Below are positions 36,510 through 45,487 of a stretch of 64,000 bases of DNA, piece after piece. Below the pieces are notes generated by a model. It was not told the DNA's origin and made no database searches. It saw nothing but the letters and a program-made list of their open reading frames with translations. Position numbers and translations under genes: made by a program. The DNA comes from Comamonas odontotermitis (GTDB lineage: Bacteria; Pseudomonadota; Gammaproteobacteria; Burkholderiales; Burkholderiaceae_C), in NCBI RefSeq assembly GCF_020080045.1, contig NZ_CP083451.1, positions 3,521,001-3,585,000 on the forward strand. Direction: 5' to 3'. Within the stretch, counting starts at the first letter, position 1. Each line of letters starts with the position of its first letter.

Positions 36510-36902
36510 ATGGAATCAGGCTCCAAGCGAACCCAGAGGGACTACACGCTGGCTTTTAAGCTGGCAGTGGTCGAGCAGGTGGAAAAAGGCGAGTTGACAT
36601 ACAAGCAAGCGCAGACGCGCTATGGGATCCAGGGTCGATCAACGGTGCTGGTATGGCTGCGCAAGCATGGTCGCCAAGGTTGGGGGCGTGGTGCATCATG
36701 TGCAGCCATGCCCCCAGACAAAACGCCCCAAGCACTGACGCCCGAGCAGCAGATCAAGGCCTTGCAAGTGCAGCTCAAAGAGGCCAACGAGAAGGCCCAG
36801 CTGTTCGAGGCGATGCTTGATGTTCTGAAGAAGGACTATGGAGTGCGCGTCGTAAAAAAGCCTTCGGGCAAGTCCTCGCGCAGCGGCTCGTCCAAGGGCT
36901 GA
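36510..36902 (+). CDS. IS3-family transposase OrfA (copy B)
   Basis: 130 residues, HTH plus coiled coil as in copy A (KRTQRDYTLAFKLAVVEQVE; LTPEQQIKALQVQLKEANEK). The slippery heptamer A AAA AAG lies at 36854-36860 in the same relative place. I took the ATG at 36510; a TTG seven codons upstream lies in the ribosome-site region. Intact. Confidence 0.92.
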   Translation: MESGSKRTQRDYTLAFKLAVVEQVEKGELTYKQAQTRYGIQGRSTVLVWLRKHGRQGWGRGASCAAMPPDKTPQALTPEQQIKALQVQLKEANEKAQLFEAMLDVLKKDYGVRVVKKPSGKSSRSGSSKG

Positions 36903-36904
36903 GC

Positions 36905-37771
36905 GTGGCGAGGGCTTGCCGCTGCATGGGGCTGAGCCGGCAGGCGTACTACCAGGGCCAACGGCGCCACGCACGGCGTGAGAGCCGGGCCGAGGCGGTG
37001 GTGCAGCTGGTGCGCGATTGGCGGGTTCGCCAGCCCAGGCTGGGTACGCGCAAGTTGCACCATGTGCTGCGCGAGCCGCTGGGGCAGGCGGGTATCCGTC
37101 TGGGGCGCGATGCGCTGTTCGATGTGCTGCGCAACGCCCGAATGCTGGTGCCCGCACGGCGGGCGTACCACAAGACCACCGACAGCCATCACCGGCTTCG
37201 TCGTCATCCCAACCTGCTCAAGGCGGGCGAGCAGCAGGTGTGCGCCAGGGCCAGCGAGCAGGTCTGGGTGGCCGACATCACCTACCTGCCCACGGCTGAC
37301 AAGTTCGTCTACCTGAGCCTGGTCACCGACGCCTACTCGCGCAAGATCGTGGGCTGGCATGTGCATGACAGCCTGCAAACCGAGCCGATGGCCCAGGCTC
37401 TGAAGATGGCCTTGCGTGCCCGCCAAAGCCACCAGCGCTTGGTGCACCACTCGGATCGGGGCATCCAGTACTGCTCGAGCTACTACCAGAGCATCCATCG
37501 GCGCCACGGCCTGTACTGCTCAATGACCGATGGCTACGACTGCTACCAGAACGCGCTGGCCGAGCGGGTCAACGGTATCCTCAAAGGCGAGCTGTTGCTG
37601 CAGCGGCCCGCCAACCTGGAGCAGGCCCGGCGCATGGTGGGCGAGTCGGTGAGGATCTACAACACCGAGCGTCCCCATCTATCGTTGAAAATGCAAACGC
37701 CCGATGCGGTGCATCGGGCGTCCTTGGCCGGCATCCGCCGGCTTGAATTACCGTCCCAGGTGTCAACCTAA
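36905..37771 (+). CDS. IS3-family transposase OrfB, DDE integrase domain (copy B)
   Basis: 288 residues from a GTG, though expression as an OrfAB fusion by -1 frameshift is likely. DDE residues are in VADITYLPT, HHSDRGIQYCS and LAERVNGILKGELL. Unlike copy A the frame reads into the right inverted repeat, ending SQVST. The 3' hairpin ACGCCCGATG-CGGTG-CATCGGGCGT (37697-37721) is conserved in both arms but not in the loop. Intact. Confidence 0.92.
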   Translation: MARACRCMGLSRQAYYQGQRRHARRESRAEAVVQLVRDWRVRQPRLGTRKLHHVLREPLGQAGIRLGRDALFDVLRNARMLVPARRAYHKTTDSHHRLRRHPNLLKAGEQQVCARASEQVWVADITYLPTADKFVYLSLVTDAYSRKIVGWHVHDSLQTEPMAQALKMALRARQSHQRLVHHSDRGIQYCSSYYQSIHRRHGLYCSMTDGYDCYQNALAERVNGILKGELLLQRPANLEQARRMVGESVRIYNTERPHLSLKMQTPDAVHRASLAGIRRLELPSQVST

Positions 37772-37796
37772 TCTAGGACGGGTCAGCGATCAATGA

Positions 37797-39833
37797 TCAG
37801 CGGTTGCGCTCGGTGCGCTTGCGGTCACCCGCTGGTGCGTAAGGGCGGCCGCCACGGTCGCCAAAGCGGTTCTCACCGGCGCCACCTGGGCGGCGCGGCG
37901 CAAAATCGCCGCCGCCATGGCGCGGGCCTGCACTGCGCGGGCCACGGCTTTCACCACCGCCACCAAAGCGATCACTGCGCTCAGGGCGGTCACCACGTTC
38001 AAAGCGGCGGTCGGCAGGTGCACGGTCAAAGCTGCGGCCTTCGGGACGCGGTGCGCGATCCTGGAAGCGGTCGCCGCCACGGTCGTTGAAACGGTCGCCG
38101 CCGCGATCAGCACGCTGCTCAAAGCGTGGCGCGCGGTCGTCACGGTCAAAACGCGGACGGCTGTCGCCACCACGGTTGGCACCAAAGCCTTCACCAAAGC
38201 CAGGCTTGCGCGGTGCACCGCCAAAACCGCCAGGACGGGAGCCGCCGCCGCTGTCGCCAAATCCTGACTTGCGGCCATAGCCGTCGCCGTCGCGGCGGCC
38301 ACCAAAGCCACGGTCACCACCACCACCAAAGCCGCCACGGCCTGGGCGGCCACGGTCGCCACCACGGCCACCGCGCGGACCTTCGCTGCGGGCTGGGAAG
38401 CGCTGGACTGGCTCCAGGCCAGGAATCACTTCGGGCTTGAACTGCTGCTTGGTATAACCTTCAATGTCGAACACGCGACGACGGTCACGGAACTCTGCAA
38501 AGGTCACCGCCAGACCGGAGCGGCCCGCGCGACCGGTACGGCCGATGCGGTGGGTATAGTCTTCCGCCTTCATGGGCAGGCCATAGTTGAAAACGTGGGT
38601 GATGGTGGGCACGTCGATACCGCGTGCCGCCACATCGGTAGCCACCAGAATCTGCACCTGGCCGTTGCGCAGCGCCATCAGGCGGCGGTTGCGCAGGCCC
38701 TGGCTCAATGCACCGTGCAGTGCCACCGCAGAAAAACCTTCCTGCTGCAGGTCATTGGCGAGGCCATCGCACTCCACTTGCGTGGATGCAAACACGATCG
38801 CCTGGTTGATCGAGGCATCACGCAGCCAGTGATCCAGCATCTTGCGCTTGTGGTCGGAGTTGTCGGCCCAGAACAGCACCTGCTTGATATTGGCGTGCTT
38901 TTCCTGCGGCGAATCAATGGTCAGCTTCTTCACACCCGCGCCGTTGTCGTGCATCACGCGCATGGCCAGTTGCTGGATGCGCGGTGCGAACGTGGCACTG
39001 AACATCATGGTCTGCTTGCGCTGGATGGTCAGTTGGTTGATTTCAGCCAGGTCGTCGGAGAAGCCCAGATCCAGCATGCGGTCGGCTTCGTCAACCACCA
39101 GGAACTGCACCTTGTCGAGCTTGATCTGCAGCGAACGCTGCAGGTCGAGCAGACGGCCAGGCGTTGCCACCACCAGGTCGGCGTTCTGCAGTTTTGCGAT
39201 CTGCAGTTGGTAAGGCATGCCGCCTACCACGTTGGCGATGCGCAGGCCCTTGCAATGGCGCACCAGCTCGATGGCGTCATGCGCCACCTGCTGCGCCAGC
39301 TCGCGCGTTGGGCACAGAATCAGGGCGCCGGGCTGCGCTGCCTTGAAGTTGCGTGGGCTCAGCGGGTTCTTGCGCTTGGCGCGCTTGGGTGGCTGCTCGC
39401 CACGGGCCACCGCTTCGGCCGCCAGACGGTCGTGCTCCGCGCGCTCTGCCGCAGCGGCAGCAGCTTGCTGCTGGATCAAAGTGTGCAGCACGGGCAGCAG
39501 GAAGGCAGCGGTCTTGCCCGAGCCGGTCTGGCTCGACACCATCAGATCGGTGAAATGGTCAGACTCTTCGCCTTCGCCGTACATGGCCAAGGGAATGGCA
39601 CGCTCTTGCACCGCGGTGGGCTGGGTGTAGCCCAGGTCCTTGACGGCCTGCACCAGCTCGGGCGCCAGGCCCAGCTCGACAAAGCCGTTGGGCTCGTCGG
39701 CCTGTGCTTCTACGGTTTCCGATTCGGTGGAATCAACGGAATCGGTGGATTCCATGTTTTCGACGTGATTTTCAGCGTCGGTAAAGTTTTGGGCAGGCGC
39801 GGCTTCGCCCTGCAGATGGAGGTCTTGCGTCAT
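37797..39833 (-). CDS. rhlE: DEAD-box RNA helicase, RhlE type, with long Arg/Gly-rich tail
   Basis: ATP-dependent RNA helicase of 678 residues, acting in ribosome assembly or RNA turnover. Q motif GYTQPTAVQERAIP, motif I SSQTGSGKT, motif Ia PTRELAQQ, motif II VVDEADRMLD, motif III FSATF and motif VI HRIGRTGRAG are all present. An acidic N-terminal leader (about 1-45) precedes the core, and the last about 200 residues are a low-complexity RGG/GFGG/DRGGDRF tail likely to bind RNA and possibly to phase separate. The ATG at 39833 was chosen; in-frame starts further upstream (39893, 39965) would add a leader unlike the family. Transcription now runs into IS copy B before reaching the terminator. 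Confidence 0.93.
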   Translation of the reverse strand: MTQDLHLQGEAAPAQNFTDAENHVENMESTDSVDSTESETVEAQADEPNGFVELGLAPELVQAVKDLGYTQPTAVQERAIPLAMYGEGEESDHFTDLMVSSQTGSGKTAAFLLPVLHTLIQQQAAAAAAERAEHDRLAAEAVARGEQPPKRAKRKNPLSPRNFKAAQPGALILCPTRELAQQVAHDAIELVRHCKGLRIANVVGGMPYQLQIAKLQNADLVVATPGRLLDLQRSLQIKLDKVQFLVVDEADRMLDLGFSDDLAEINQLTIQRKQTMMFSATFAPRIQQLAMRVMHDNGAGVKKLTIDSPQEKHANIKQVLFWADNSDHKRKMLDHWLRDASINQAIVFASTQVECDGLANDLQQEGFSAVALHGALSQGLRNRRLMALRNGQVQILVATDVAARGIDVPTITHVFNYGLPMKAEDYTHRIGRTGRAGRSGLAVTFAEFRDRRRVFDIEGYTKQQFKPEVIPGLEPVQRFPARSEGPRGGRGGDRGRPGRGGFGGGGDRGFGGRRDGDGYGRKSGFGDSGGGSRPGGFGGAPRKPGFGEGFGANRGGDSRPRFDRDDRAPRFEQRADRGGDRFNDRGGDRFQDRAPRPEGRSFDRAPADRRFERGDRPERSDRFGGGGESRGPRSAGPRHGGGDFAPRRPGGAGENRFGDRGGRPYAPAGDRKRTERNR

Positions 39834-40227
39834 TTTGAAAAATAGCAATGGCGGGCCTCTGCGCGGTTCGCAACGCAGTTCCGGTCCGTTCATGGTTGTA
39901 AATACATCAACCATCAAACGGTATCGGCCAGAGTGTGTGCCGTGGGCTTGCTTCAAAACGGCCATGCTGCGAATCGCATGGCCTGGACGCCCAGAGAATG
40001 AAGGGAGATGTGCGTATCACCGCCGTAAGTGGCGGAAGGAAGCGTGGATTATCGCACGTTTCGGGTTTTCCCGCATCATGCCAAGGACATCTGTGATTCG
40101 AGGCGTCCATCTGCAAGCTCCAGAAGCCCGTGGCTTTGAAAAAGCCGGTGACCCAGGTCATTCTTGTCAGGCCAAGGCAAAGCTTCCACTACGATGTCTC
40201 CACACGCATCACAATCAGGAGACCGGC
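39834..40227. other. Divergent region between rhlE and a lipoprotein gene
   Basis: About 390 bases. Frames open on both strands continue from the neighbouring genes but show no signal or domain, so I see no gene. A perfect hairpin ATGGTTG-TAAATACAT-CAACCAT lies at 39892-39914, about 60 bases upstream of rhlE. RhlE/CsdA-type genes often have long regulated leaders, so part of this may be rhlE 5' UTR. Confidence 0.45.
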
Positions 40228-40977
40228 ATGACCATGTGTTCACGAACTTTCATGGCTATCACTGGCCTGCTCGGGGCCGCCTTGCTGGCAGCTTGCGGTG
40301 GTGGCAGCGATAGCTCAGAAGAAGCCAGGGATTCCAGCGATTGTTTCAACACCGGTTTTTATCGCCAGGACACCCAGATCAATGTTACGCAGAGTAGCCG
40401 CTTGAACGACGCGCCCGCAGTGGAGTCTCGCTTTCTGCACTGGGTAACCAGCCAGAAAGAAGAGAATGGCATCAACACCATTTATGTCTCGCCAGACACC
40501 GGACGAGCCAGCATTCACTACTCCATCGAAGGTGGAGCGCTGCTGTACCACGGCTATAACGCGTTCAATATCGGTGCCACCAGCCGACAGAGCCTGACGC
40601 CGGCCCAACAGTCGGTGATCGCTATGACGCCCGGCCAGACCACTTCGCAGACCATCGTACAAACCGATAGCCGCTCGACAGCCGATCAGGAAATCAAGAC
40701 CGTGACCACCCTGGCCTACACAAGAACTTACGAGGGCAGAGAGGCCATCAGCACCGCCCTCGGTCAGTTCGAGGCCTGCCGTTTCCTCACCACCATTGCT
40801 GCCAGCCCGGAAGGCAACCCCGACGCCAACAGCAATGCACAAACTACCTCCTGGGTGGCATCTGCAGGCACTTACCGCGGACTCACACTCAAAGAGCGCA
40901 CCATCACCCGCCAGGCCGGCAAAACCGATACCTTGGTGACCGAGGCAAGCCGGGTCAATCAGTTCGACATCAGGTAG
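40228..40977 (+). CDS. Hypothetical lipoprotein
   Basis: 249-residue lipoprotein with a signal peptide and lipobox LLAAC (Cys23), followed by a GGGSDSSEE linker. The mature part is rich in Thr, Ser and Gln with strand-like alternation and two cysteines (Cys38 in [10 protein letters not shown], and one in [10 protein letters not shown]) that may form a disulfide. I recognise no named family. The short distance to the convergent orn gene means the last codons overlap its 3' end by 8 bases (40970-40977). Confidence 0.75.
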   Translation: MTMCSRTFMAITGLLGAALLAACGGGSDSSEEARDSSDCFNTGFYRQDTQINVTQSSRLNDAPAVESRFLHWVTSQKEENGINTIYVSPDTGRASIHYSIEGGALLYHGYNAFNIGATSRQSLTPAQQSVIAMTPGQTTSQTIVQTDSRSTADQEIKTVTTLAYTRTYEGREAISTALGQFEACRFLTTIAASPEGNPDANSNAQTTSWVASAGTYRGLTLKERTITRQAGKTDTLVTEASRVNQFDIR

Positions 40978-41581
40978 CTGACTCGGGCGCCAGCTGTAAA
41001 AAATGCGTCCGGTAGTACACCAGCTCGTCGATCGATTCATGCACATCGGCCAGCGCCGTGTGCTTTTGCGCCTTCTTGAAGCCGGTTACCACAGCTGGCT
41101 TCCAGCGCCGGGCCAACTCCTTGAGAGTGCTGACATCGACATTGCGATAGTGGAAATAGGCCTCCAGCTCCGGCATGTAGCGTGCGAGAAACCGGCGGTC
41201 CTGCCCGATGCTATTGCCGCACATCGGCACCTTGCCCTTGGGCACGTAACGCTTCATGAAGCGCAGCGCCTCCTTTTGCGCATCTTCCTCGGTCACGGTT
41301 GAGGCCTTGACACGCTCGGTCAGCCCACTTCTTCCGTGGGTGCCCCGGTTCCAGGCGTCCATCTTGCCCAACTCCTCATCGCTTTGGTGGATGGCAATCA
41401 CCGGGCCTTCGATGCGCACGCTCAGGTCGGCATTGGTCACCACCAGCGCGATCTCGATCACACGGTGTTCTTCAGGGTTCAGTCCCGTCATCTCGCAGTC
41501 CAGCCAGACCAGGTTCAGGTCCGATTTGTCCAGCTGCGGCGCAGACTCTGGCGCGACGGCAGGGGTGTTCTTGTCTTGCAT
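40970..41581 (-). CDS. orn: Oligoribonuclease
   Basis: 3'-5' exoribonuclease that degrades di- to pentanucleotides, including pGpG from c-di-GMP turnover. 203 residues, with a slightly extended N-terminus (about 20 residues) before the family start [20 protein letters not shown]. DEDDh residues are in WLDCEMTG (Asp, Glu), [16 protein letters not shown] and [14 protein letters not shown]. The ATG at 41581 gives the usual length. Divergent from the M48 protease gene with only 61 bases between starts. Confidence 0.95.
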   Translation of the reverse strand: MQDKNTPAVAPESAPQLDKSDLNLVWLDCEMTGLNPEEHRVIEIALVVTNADLSVRIEGPVIAIHQSDEELGKMDAWNRGTHGRSGLTERVKASTVTEEDAQKEALRFMKRYVPKGKVPMCGNSIGQDRRFLARYMPELEAYFHYRNVDVSTLKELARRWKPAVVTGFKKAQKHTALADVHESIDELVYYRTHFLQLAPESAT

Positions 41582-41642
41582 GCGAGTGATTGTCGCCGAT
41601 GCCCTACACTTGATCGCTTTCCGTTTTTCAACAGCCCCACTC

Positions 41643-42929
41643 GTGACTTTATCGCTGTCGTTCACCCTGATCTTTGCTGCCGCGCTGGCGCTGGGCGTCC
41701 TGGTCAAACTCTGGCTCGCTTCGCGCCAGATGCGCCATGTGGCCGCCCACCGCAATGCGGTTCCCGCATTGTTTGCAGACCGCATCAGTCTGTCTGCCCA
41801 CCAGAAAGCGGCCGATTACACCATCGCCAAAACCCGCTTTGGCCTGCTGGAGCTGGCACTTGGCACCGTGGTGCTGCTGGGCTGGACCTTGTTGGGCGGC
41901 CTTGATGCCCTGAACCACTGGCTGCTGGATGCCATGGGCGGCGGCATGCTGCAGCAACTGGCGCTGGTGGCCGTTTTTGCCTTGATCGGCGGGCTGATCG
42001 ACCTGCCGGGCAGCTATTACCAGACCTTTGTCATCGAGCAGCGCTTTGGTTTCAACAAGATGACCCCGGGCCTCTGGCTGGGCGATCTGCTCAAGGGCGC
42101 GGCCATGGGCGCCATCATTGGCCTGCCGATCCTGGCTGTGATCCTGTGGCTGATGGGAGCCACCGGCCGCTGGTGGTGGCTGTGGGCCTGGGCCGTGTGG
42201 ATGGGCTTCAATCTGTTGCTGATGGTGATCTACCCGGCTTTCATCGCTCCCCTCTTCAACAAGTTCCAGCCCCTGGAAGACGAATCGCTCAAAGCCCGCG
42301 TCACGGCATTGATGCAGCGCTGCGGCTTTTCCGCCAAGGGCCTGTTCGTGATGGATGGCAGCCGCCGCAGCCAGCACGCCAACGCTTACTTCACTGGTTT
42401 TGGCGCCAGCAAGCGTGTGGTGTTCTTCGATACCCTGCTACAAAAATTGAATGCCGACGAGGTGGACGCAGTGCTCGCGCACGAGCTGGGCCACTTCAAG
42501 CACAAGCACATCATCAAGCGCATGGTGGCGCTGTTTGCGCTCACCCTGCTGGGTTTTGCGCTGTTGGGCTGGCTGTCGGGCCAAGGCTGGTTCTACACCG
42601 GGCTGGGCGTCACGCCCAATTTCAACGTCCAAGGGGTGGCAGGTTCTGCCCCCAATGATGCGCTGGCGCTGCTGCTGTTCCTGCTGGCTGCGCCCGTGTT
42701 CAGCGGTTTTGTCGCGCCACTGATGGCGCATTCCTCGCGCACGCATGAGTTTGAAGCCGATGCCTATGCGGTACAGCAGACGCGCGCGCAGGATCTGCAA
42801 TCTGCCCTGCTCAAACTGTACGAGGACAATGCCTCCACTCTGACCCCCGATCCGCTCTATGTGCGCTACTACTATTCGCACCCGCCCGCAGTGGAGCGGA
42901 TCAGCCACATGCAACAATTGACACCATGA
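41643..42929 (+). CDS. M48-family membrane metalloprotease (Ste24/CAAX prenyl protease 1-like)
   Basis: 428-residue zinc endopeptidase of the inner membrane, with several hydrophobic spans (about 5-22, 65-90, 100-120, 150-200, 290-330). The zinc site is H280-E281-L-G-H284 in [13 protein letters not shown], with the third ligand probably Glu in [13 protein letters not shown]. The start is a GTG at 41643 because the first membrane span begins directly after it; no ATG fits. The stop overlaps the phhB start (ATGA), so it is the head of a phhB-rsgA operon. Likely role is membrane-protein quality control. Confidence 0.9.
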   Translation: MTLSLSFTLIFAAALALGVLVKLWLASRQMRHVAAHRNAVPALFADRISLSAHQKAADYTIAKTRFGLLELALGTVVLLGWTLLGGLDALNHWLLDAMGGGMLQQLALVAVFALIGGLIDLPGSYYQTFVIEQRFGFNKMTPGLWLGDLLKGAAMGAIIGLPILAVILWLMGATGRWWWLWAWAVWMGFNLLLMVIYPAFIAPLFNKFQPLEDESLKARVTALMQRCGFSAKGLFVMDGSRRSQHANAYFTGFGASKRVVFFDTLLQKLNADEVDAVLAHELGHFKHKHIIKRMVALFALTLLGFALLGWLSGQGWFYTGLGVTPNFNVQGVAGSAPNDALALLLFLLAAPVFSGFVAPLMAHSSRTHEFEADAYAVQQTRAQDLQSALLKLYEDNASTLTPDPLYVRYYYSHPPAVERISHMQQLTP

Positions 42930-43270
42930 CGCAATCCCATCTGCCCAAACAAGACTGGTCCGCCCAGACGCGCCGCGCCCTCACTGCCTCCGAGGTGGTG
43001 ACACAACTGGGCCAGTTGCCCGGCTGGGTGCTGGCTGGTGATGGCGGCGACGTGGCAATCGAAAAAACCTTCCGTTTTGCCAATTACTACGAGACCATGG
43101 CCTTTGTGAACGGCGTGGCGCTGATCGCCCACACGCAGGATCACCATCCCGATCTGTCGGTGCACTACAACCGCTGCGTGGTGCGTTTCAATACGCACGA
43201 TGTAAACGGCCTGTCTGCCACCGATTTTGAATGCGCGCGCCGAATCGAAGCGCTGCTGCAACTGGCCTGA
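42926..43270 (+). CDS. phhB: 4a-hydroxytetrahydrobiopterin dehydratase
   Basis: Pterin-4a-carbinolamine dehydratase, which recycles the oxidised pterin cofactor of phenylalanine hydroxylase. 114 residues. The family pattern HHPDLSVHYNRCVVRFNTHD followed by GLSATDFECA holds the three histidine/aspartate positions. Overlaps the protease stop by four bases and is followed 5 bases after its stop by rsgA. No phenylalanine hydroxylase gene is in the window. Confidence 0.93.
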   Translation: MTQSHLPKQDWSAQTRRALTASEVVTQLGQLPGWVLAGDGGDVAIEKTFRFANYYETMAFVNGVALIAHTQDHHPDLSVHYNRCVVRFNTHDVNGLSATDFECARRIEALLQLA

Positions 43271-43275
43271 TCCCC

Positions 43276-44265
43276 ATGGCAAAACACGGACGGCGCCCCG
43301 GCGCCCACGCGTCAGGCCAGGGCGATACCCAGACCGGCCTGGTCGTGGCCAGCTATGGCCGCCACTGCGTGGTGGAGACTCCCGACGGCGAGCGCCGCAT
43401 CTGCCACCCGCGCGGCAAGAAAAGCCAGGCCGTGGTGGGCGACCATGTGCTTTGGCTCGCGCCACCGCCCGGCCAGGGCGACGAAGGCACGATCGAGAAG
43501 GTGCAGGAGCGCCGCAACGTCTTCTACCGCCAGGATGACATCCGCACCAAGACCTTTGCTGCCAATCTCGACCAGCTCCTGATTCTGATCGCCGCAGAGC
43601 CGGTGTTCAGCGAAGTGCAGCTGGCACGTGCCCTGATTGCCGCCGAGGCCGCGCACATCACGCCCATTATCGCCCTCAACAAGATGGATCTGGGCGAGCC
43701 CTTTCTGCGTGCCTGGGAACGGCTGGAACCCTACCGAACCATGCGCGACCAGGCGGACGACCCACCGCATTACACGGTGCTGCCATTTGCACTGGAAGGC
43801 GCGGACGAGGAGGATCGCGACGCCATCTACGGCCTGCTCGAAGGCAAGACCACCCTGGTGCTGGGTCCCTCGGGCGTGGGAAAAAGCACCTTGATCAACC
43901 TGCTGATTCCCGGTGCCAACGTGGCCACCAACGAGATTTCGCAGGCCCTCAACACCGGCAAGCACACCACCACGAGCACAACGCTGTACTGGGTGGATGA
44001 GGCGCGCACCACGGCCCTCATCGATTCGCCCGGGTTTCAGGAGTTTGGCCTCTACCATATCGCGCCCACCCAGCTGGCCGCCTGCATGCCCGACATTGGC
44101 GCCCACGCCAAGGAATGCAAGTTCTACAACTGCACGCACCTGCATGAGCCCGGCTGCGGCGTGATTGACGCGGTTACGAATGGCTCGGAGACCCTGCCCA
44201 TCAGCGAAAACCGCTACCGCATCTACCGCGAATTGTTTGACGAACTCAACCTGAGCGCGTATTGA
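43276..44265 (+). CDS. rsgA: Ribosome small-subunit GTPase RsgA
   Basis: Circularly permuted GTPase that assists late 30S maturation. 329 residues. N-terminal OB fold (GLVVASYGRHCVVETPDGER), then G4 (ALNKMDL), then G1 (GPSGVGKST) and G3 (DSPGFQEFGL) in the permuted order, and a C-terminal zinc site CKFYNCTHLHEPGC. The ATG at 43276 follows the phhB stop closely; an upstream in-frame ATG inside phhB is unlikely. Confidence 0.96.
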   Translation: MAKHGRRPGAHASGQGDTQTGLVVASYGRHCVVETPDGERRICHPRGKKSQAVVGDHVLWLAPPPGQGDEGTIEKVQERRNVFYRQDDIRTKTFAANLDQLLILIAAEPVFSEVQLARALIAAEAAHITPIIALNKMDLGEPFLRAWERLEPYRTMRDQADDPPHYTVLPFALEGADEEDRDAIYGLLEGKTTLVLGPSGVGKSTLINLLIPGANVATNEISQALNTGKHTTTSTTLYWVDEARTTALIDSPGFQEFGLYHIAPTQLAACMPDIGAHAKECKFYNCTHLHEPGCGVIDAVTNGSETLPISENRYRIYRELFDELNLSAY

Positions 44266-44286
44266 AGCCCGTGCCCTGCGCTAAAA

Positions 44287-44335
44287 TTACTATTGATTTG
44301 ATAGCATACTGCGCATACTGGGCGGGCGCACTCCA
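44287..44335 (+). repeat. Short intergenic repeat copy after rsgA
   Basis: TTACTATTGATTTGATAGCA followed by TACTGCGCATACTGGGCGGGCGC: the core TTTGATAGC and a GCGC-containing second half. It lies in the 104-base gap between the convergent rsgA and LysR genes. Confidence 0.5.
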
Positions 44336-44369
44336 TTGAAAAGACCGCAAACCGGGGAGCGGCCCCCGG

Positions 44370-45335
44370 TCAAGGCTGCAACCACGCCAGTGGCAACTGC
44401 TCAGCGTGCGTCAAATCCACGTGGGATTTCAGAAAATCCAGCACCGCCCGCGTGCGCGAAGGCAGCTGGTCAGGCTTGCCCAGGTATACGGCGTGGATGG
44501 GCTCCAGCACGCCCGTGTTGAAGGGCTCCAGCACCACTTTCAATCGGCCTGCAGCAATGTCGCTCCATGCATGAAAGAGTGACAATCTGGCAATACCCGC
44601 CCCCTCCACCGCCATGTTGCGCATCACGTCCCCGTCATTGACGCGCAGCGCCTCACCGATCGGCACATCCACTGCGCGGCCATCCACGGTAAACGGCCAA
44701 TGGGGCACAGTGCGCTGGTAGTTCCAGCCGATGCGAATGTGGCGCGCCAGGTCCCCCGGATCCTGTGGCGTGCCGTGGGCAGCCAGATAGGACGGCGCGG
44801 CCACGATCACCTGGCGCGTGTAGCCAAGCAGCCGAGCCACCACGTCAGACGAGGGCAACTTGCCCCAGCGGATGGCAATGTCGGCCTGGGCCTCCATCAG
44901 ATCCACGACATGGTCGGTAAAGCTCAAATCCAGTACCAACTCGGGATAGGTCTGCATCAAGCGCACCACCAAGGGAACCAGCAGCTTTTGCCCGGTGGAT
45001 GAGCTGGAATTGATGCGCACAACGCCTTTGGGAACGCTGCGCAGCGAGGCCGCATTTTCCACATCGTTCAAATCCGCCAGCACGCGCTGGCCGCGCTCGT
45101 ACAACTGGCAGCCTTCAGGCGTCAACTGCACGCGGCGTGTGCTGCGCAGCACCAGTTGAGCCCCCAGGCGCGCTTCGAGGCGGGCCACGATCTTGCTGAT
45201 GGCCGAGGGCGACACGCCCAGATGGCGGGCTGCGGCCGAGAAGCTGCCCTTTTCCGCCACCTGCACAAACACTTCCAGTTCGCCGGAGCGGTTGATTTCA
45301 AACTGCGGGGCTGCAGCAGAACGGGTGGCTTGCAT
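44370..45335 (-). CDS. LysR-family transcriptional regulator
   Basis: 321-residue regulator: N-terminal winged HTH (about 17-75, LEVFVQVAEKGSFSAAARHL, SPSAISKIVARLEARLGAQL) and a C-terminal substrate-binding effector domain (about 95-310). It is divergent from an MFS exporter gene with 152 bases between starts, the classic arrangement for direct control of the neighbour. The ATG at 45335 was chosen since an upstream one adds a Cys-rich non-family leader. Confidence 0.92.
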   Translation of the reverse strand: MQATRSAAAPQFEINRSGELEVFVQVAEKGSFSAAARHLGVSPSAISKIVARLEARLGAQLVLRSTRRVQLTPEGCQLYERGQRVLADLNDVENAASLRSVPKGVVRINSSSSTGQKLLVPLVVRLMQTYPELVLDLSFTDHVVDLMEAQADIAIRWGKLPSSDVVARLLGYTRQVIVAAPSYLAAHGTPQDPGDLARHIRIGWNYQRTVPHWPFTVDGRAVDVPIGEALRVNDGDVMRNMAVEGAGIARLSLFHAWSDIAAGRLKVVLEPFNTGVLEPIHAVYLGKPDQLPSRTRAVLDFLKSHVDLTHAEQLPLAWLQP

Positions 45336-45487
45336 GGTTTTTCCTTGGCCAGGGAGCGGTTTATTTGTGCCACAGCAGCACAAATGCGTTTCCATTATTC
45401 CATCTACACAAAGGCAGTGCCAGTCACGACAATTCCTTCTTCCGGGTACGAAGCCCTCCGCTTACCCGCACTGAAAGGAACTTCCCC
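45336..45487. promoter_or_regulatory. LysR/MFS divergent control region
   Basis: 152 bases containing both promoters. A T-N11-A-like LysR motif cannot be fixed by eye; GTGCCACAGCAGCACAAA (45367-45384) has GTGC/GCAC half sites and is a candidate. Confidence 0.35.

Larger units (their letters stand above)
36457..37785 (+). mobile_element. IS3-family insertion sequence, copy B
   Basis: 1329-base element with 28-base terminal inverted repeats (TGACCCGTCCT... to ...GGTTGACACCT) and the 3-base direct repeat GCG (36454-36456, 37786-37788). Organisation and orientation match copy A but the sequence is clearly different and more GC-rich. It sits 8 bases (after the target duplication) from the rhlE stop codon, between that gene and its terminator. 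Confidence 0.92.

Noticed and set aside
31725..37785. Composite transposon carrying the GTPase module and bcr
   Set aside because: Each IS has its own 3-base duplication (CAG/CAG and GCG/GCG), the outer flanks do not match, and the two elements are only moderately similar. Independent insertions explain the layout better.
39835..40227. N-terminal extension of the lipoprotein gene by about 130 codons
   Set aside because: The lipoprotein signal and lipobox start at 40228; the upstream frame is Arg/Trp/Cys-rich and overlaps the rhlE leader.
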